A program made the translations under genes and the position numbers. Below the pieces are notes generated by a model that saw only the letters and a list, made by a program, of their open reading frames with translations, searched no databases and had not been told where the DNA came from. A stretch of DNA of 64,000 bases from Diploptera punctata (lineage: Eukaryota > Arthropoda > Insecta > Blattodea > Blaberidae), in contig JASPKZ010007795.1 in the NCBI GenBank assembly GCA_030220185.1, positions 1,142,501 through 1,206,500 of the forward strand. The letters are read 5' to 3'. Shown here piece by piece: positions 60,829-64,000 of the stretch; position 1 is the stretch's first letter, and every line of letters begins with the position of its first letter.

Positions 60829-61075
60829 TACTCCAATCTAAATGCAAATTTTTTTCTTCAAATATTATTTATCCTTCATTGAGATATATTAAATGAATAA
60901 TAAAAACAACAACAAAAGAGGCGGTACTGGCTTTATAATGTATTGTAAAATTCCCAATAAAAGGTCTTCTTAATAAAGAAGCCGCCATTTTCAAGATCAA
61001 AGCAACAATTTCGTAACATTTTGTACTGAGAATTAATGTTGTATATAAGAGAAAAATTTGCGTTTAGATTGGAGT

Positions 61076-61148
61076 TTCTCAGCTAACTCGGTTAGTAGAG
61101 CATTTGCATAGAAAGCGAAAGGTCCTGGGTTCAACCCCCAGTCTGAGC
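61076..61148 (+). tRNA. tRNA-like domain, AGA loop
   Basis: Acceptor CTCAG/CTGAG, D arm disrupted by an extra base (AACTCGGTTAGTAGAGC), anticodon arm TTTGC-ATAGAAA-GCGAA, T arm CTGGG-TTCAACC-CCCAG. Confidence 0.4.
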
Positions 61149-61404
61149 GTATATTTTTCTCTTCAAATATAATTTATCCTTCATTGAGATGTATTAAATG
61201 AATAATAATAAAAAACATTGAAAAACCAAACTTATTTACTAAGAGAACCTCATAATGTTACTTCCTAATATATTTTCATAATTTCTTTTTTAAAAATCAT
61301 AGAAGTTCAATAATTTCACCAAGTGAGTTAACTCAGTAGCATTCGTAACTTATATTTAGGAAATACAGTTTAACCAACAATGCATGGCTGTTTTATATAT
61401 ACAC

Positions 61405-62113
61405 TGTGTCTGCAGAAACATTCCGTGATTACAACCTGGTATAGCATCGGAATCAGCTGTTGGATTTATACGAAACTGGTGTCATTAGAAAGAGGAACTC
61501 AAAAAAATTTAGTATCTACTTCAAATTCAAAATTTGAGCCCGTAGAATCTTGGAGATGATGGATTTAAAAATGTTTAACATGCACAGACTTTCGAGGACT
61601 ATGTACAAATGCCTCCTGCACCTTTTCTATACTTTTCACACTCACAGGCTGTTTCCTTGAATGGTGTTTCCTTTTATCACATCCATTCTCTACAAAATCT
61701 TGATGCCAATTCAGAATCGTTTTGTCTGTAGCTGCTTCATGATGAAAATTTCGTATGAATGCATGCTGGACCTTAATTACTCTCTGTATACTGTAGTATT
61801 CCAATACACACCAACTATATTCCTGTGGATTTGCCACAACCCTTTAAATGTTGCACCATTCACAGACACTTAAAAGTGTTACATTCATACCATTTAACAC
61901 AACTACTTTGTCTCCAACAATGCCTGAATGACAAGTCAAATAGCGGGGAAGAGAGTGTGTTTTTTTTTTATGCTACCATCTGTTGTTTCAGTCAACATAT
62001 CAGTTATACATTCATTGAGTTTCTCTTTCTAATGACACCAGTTTCATAAAAATTCATCAAGTGACTGTGATGCTATGCTAGGTTGAACCGCAGAATGTTT
62101 CTGTGGATAGTGT
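61405..62113 (-). mobile_element. Mariner-like DNA element with long inverted ends and HTH frame
   Basis: CACTGTGTCTGCAGAAACATTC at the left and its diverged complement (AATGTTTCTGTGGATAGTGTG) at the right. Inner inverted text is AAACTGGTGTCATTAGAAAG. The reverse frame 61565-61837 reads MANPQEYSWCVLEYYSIQR, ILNWHQDFVENGC and VEKVQEAF-like VHSPRKSV, the N-terminal HTH found in many arthropod mariner-like transposases. The catalytic domain is gone. Confidence 0.6.
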
Positions 62114-62130
62114 GTGTGTAATATATATAC

Positions 62131-63164
62131 ACAGTGTGATCAGTAGAGACCGGATGTTAGGGAAAATGCCTATAGTTATTATAGATATTGTAAAAGTGAC
62201 TTCATATAAGTTCGTACCAACGACTCTAGAGTTGTTTTCTATGAAGTTCATTTTGCCTATAAATGCCTATTTTAGCTAATAATGCCTATAAATGCCTATT
62301 TGCAATTTTTTCTCAAATTTACTCAGAATTTCAATGAAATCAATAGAAATGGACATACTTCATGGCACAAATCATTTCATAGAAGTTTTCAAGTGATCTT
62401 TTTATAAATTCCCTTAGAATATTTTAGGATAAGGATGGCAATAACCCAGCAGGTAGATGGTTTCCCCCTCAATGCACTCCCGTTAGATAAATATTGTATT
62501 TTTCCACCTCATGAATTCCCGTTAACCCTTAAATTGGCAAAAACACCCAATGTCTTCTGTTAGTTATTTGAAATTTTTGGTGTGGCGGACCGCAGTGAAG
62601 AAAAGGATGCTTGTGTAAACTGTTATTATTAGGTATATTGTATAATTAGACACACATTTAAGAGGTTTCTTTTTGTTTGTTTTCTTCTGATTTATATAAA
62701 TATAAAATTAATTAAACAAACTGATGTATCCAAAAGGATTAAGAGCAGACAATAATAAAAGACAAACTGACCAATTTCGTGAAAGAATTTGGTGCGGAAA
62801 TATTCCCAAGTGACGGTTCTGTTCTTTGTAAAAAGGCAAAACAAATTCCAAAAGCATCTCTGATATCTTCACATGCTATCAATAGCATATGTTTATATTC
62901 TTAACGTAAGACTGTAAAAAGTTATGTTCTTGTCCATTTTTTGTAAGAGCCTATTTTGAATTTTTAGTGCCTATATTAATGATTTTTAGTGCCTTTTGTC
63001 TGCCTATTTTGAATTTTTTAACTGCCTAACATCCGGACTCTAGTGATCAGTATGGCATTGGACAGCAGACGCGGGGACGCAGAGATTTCACTGTCACTGC
63101 TGGCGCACTCGCAGCGGGGAACGGACAGCGTATGATCGCCATGTCCAATGCTATACTGATCACA

Positions 63165-63168
<4 letters not shown>
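62131..63168. repeat. Small MITE-like element, split by a hAT
   Basis: ACAGTGTGATCAG (62131-62143), then after the hAT TATGGCATTGGACA, faces TGTCCAATGCTATACTGATC and ACACTGT (63141-63168). Without the hAT it is about 140 bp with 27-bp inverted ends. The flanks are TA-rich. Confidence 0.65.
62144..63042 (+). mobile_element. hAT transposon, second copy
   Basis: TAGAGACCGGATGTTAGG and CCTAACATCCGGACTCTA ends. The 8-bp duplication GTGATCAG lies at 62136-62143 and 63043-63050. It keeps a scrap of the BED-finger frame (AAAGACAAACTGACCAATTT). Same family as 1225-2656. Confidence 0.88.

Positions 63169-63211
<43 letters not shown>
63169..63211. repeat. (AT)n microsatellite
   Basis: About 21 AT repeats directly upstream of the last FANCA exon's acceptor. 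Confidence 0.95.
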
Positions 63212-63215
<4 letters not shown>

Positions 63216-63235
63216 AAAGTGATATGATTTTTCAG

Positions 63236-63424
63236 ATGTCCTTCAGTGAATGGTTTAAACAAGAAGCATCTGTGAAACCTTTCGAAGATTTTTTGGTTTC
63301 CAGACATGAATATCTATTGAATAGGCTTACAGAGAGTTCAACATTTAATTCTACTAACATTGTCAACTTAACAACAGAAGTTCTACAGAATGTGTATTCT
63401 ATGGATTGTTCTCAGAATGGTGAT
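63236..63424 (+). CDS. FANCA: FANCA, exon 8 of 8 in window
   Basis: 63 codons between GATTTTTCAG and GTAAGT, phase 0. It encodes MSFSEWFKQEASVKPFEDFL, VSRHEYLLNRLTESSTF and VLQNVYSMDCSQNGD. Vertebrate FANCA has [20 protein letters not shown] and WAIHEHFLPESSA followed by a helix with ILVNALMDF. The similarity is moderate but in the expected place, with Trp, acidic and HEYL/HEHFL landmarks kept. The gene continues beyond the right edge. Confidence 0.82.
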
Positions 63425-63439
63425 GTAAGTTACATTATT

Positions 63440-64000
63440 TTTGTTAACTAACTAACTCACTCACACTATCGTAGGTTCATGCCCATCCATCTTTCCATCC
63501 ATAATAATTTTGCCCGAAGGCAGGTCCTTCACTGCAATCATAGCATTTCCATGCTATGCTTGCAGCTTTACTAGGGAATTGTAGGTGTGGTAGCTTCCCG
63601 TTACTTTCCACACTGGTGAAGGATGATAATGATAAGGGTGATGATGATGATGGCCATATGATTTTGGGGACCGTTTGGGCCTTAAAGTTTTCCTGACATT
63701 TGTCTTACAGGTGAGGAAAAACCCCGATAAAACCTCATTCAGAAAACTGCCCTAACCGGGGATCAACCCCAGGCCCACTGCCTGAGAAGGCAGCATGCTA
63801 CCTCGAGACCACTGCGGTGGATGTTCATGCCCATGCGATATAAAATTCTTATCCTGATCTAATGTTTTCCATTCATCTCATGTATTAATCTACATCCCTA
63901 GAATCATGGTTAATATTATTCTCCCGCCTCATTCTTGGCTAACGACCTGGTTGTTTTCCCTCTGGTTTCCCAAATTTCTATGCTTCTCTTTCATTCCCCA
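63440..64000 (-). pseudogene. RTE-like LINE 3' end, cut by window edge and SINE 2
   Basis: AACTAACTAACTCACTCACA is the reversed simple tail. From 63835 the reverse strand follows the RTE tail (GRPR-like, W..RPS-type codons) with many differences from 35660-38130. It runs off the window. Confidence 0.6.
63487..63822 (-). mobile_element. SINE family 2, full copy
   Basis: Reverse copy as at 8061-8386. Target duplication GTTCATGCCCAT at 63475-63486 and 63823-63834. Confidence 0.87.

Larger units (their letters stand above)
60471..61270. repeat. Cluster of three tRNA-like PLE-type units
   Basis: Two reverse units (60482-60725, 60728-60880) and one forward unit (about 60890-61200). The ACATTACATTATAAAGCC and TTTATAATGTATTG blocks mark hinges. 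The right end is AACCTCATAATGTTACTTCC at about 61249. Confidence 0.55.

Overview
The window is a stretch of a large, AT-rich, transposon-packed animal genome, almost certainly an arthropod. The evidence is GT-AG introns, LINE, mariner, hAT and pogo relics of arthropod type, and several tRNA-derived SINE families. A hemimetabolous insect of cockroach or termite type would fit, but nothing here proves it.

One host gene runs the whole length on the + strand. Eight exons (4744-5000, 9713-9829, 12638-12920, 23257-23555, 32597-32761, 41988-42140, 55700-55925, 63236-63424) join in compatible phases and encode about 560 residues of the middle and C-terminal half of FANCA, the Fanconi anaemia core-complex subunit. 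Both ends of the gene lie outside the window. Exon 6 has a one-base frame conflict.

The seven introns are almost entirely mobile elements, often nested two or three deep. DNA elements: PIF/Harbinger-like copies (1-406, 1978-2533, 14813-15409, 32878-33786), hAT elements with 8-bp target duplications (1225-2656, 62144-63042), mariners (39612-40519, 57955-59268), a pogo-like element with a PHD-like finger (47746-49243), and MITE-like elements. LINEs: RTE-like copies at 35660-38130 (-) and 53345-55560 (+), an I/Jockey-like RNase H fragment (3250-4655), a CR1-like 3' end (16011-16660) and many C-terminal scraps. SINEs: at least three well-defined families, most with clear target duplications.

The dominant and most interesting component is a swarm of Penelope-like elements (PLEs). 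They supply telomerase-like RT and GIY-YIG endonuclease fragments and dozens of short palindromes. Many family-specific 3' ends carry a minimal hammerhead-ribozyme motif with a self-complementary stem III, and the motif overlaps the last codons of the endonuclease ORF. Downstream lies a shared terminal structure (ATGAGGTRAG, 30-45 nt, ACCTCATARTGTTAYTTCC). Most copies are head-to-head palindromes hinged at or near the ribozyme. Some are collapsed to 44-100 bp remnants between intact target duplications. A parallel set of elements with the same termini carries a tRNA-like cloverleaf instead of a ribozyme, including a 303-bp tandem array at 22201-23135.
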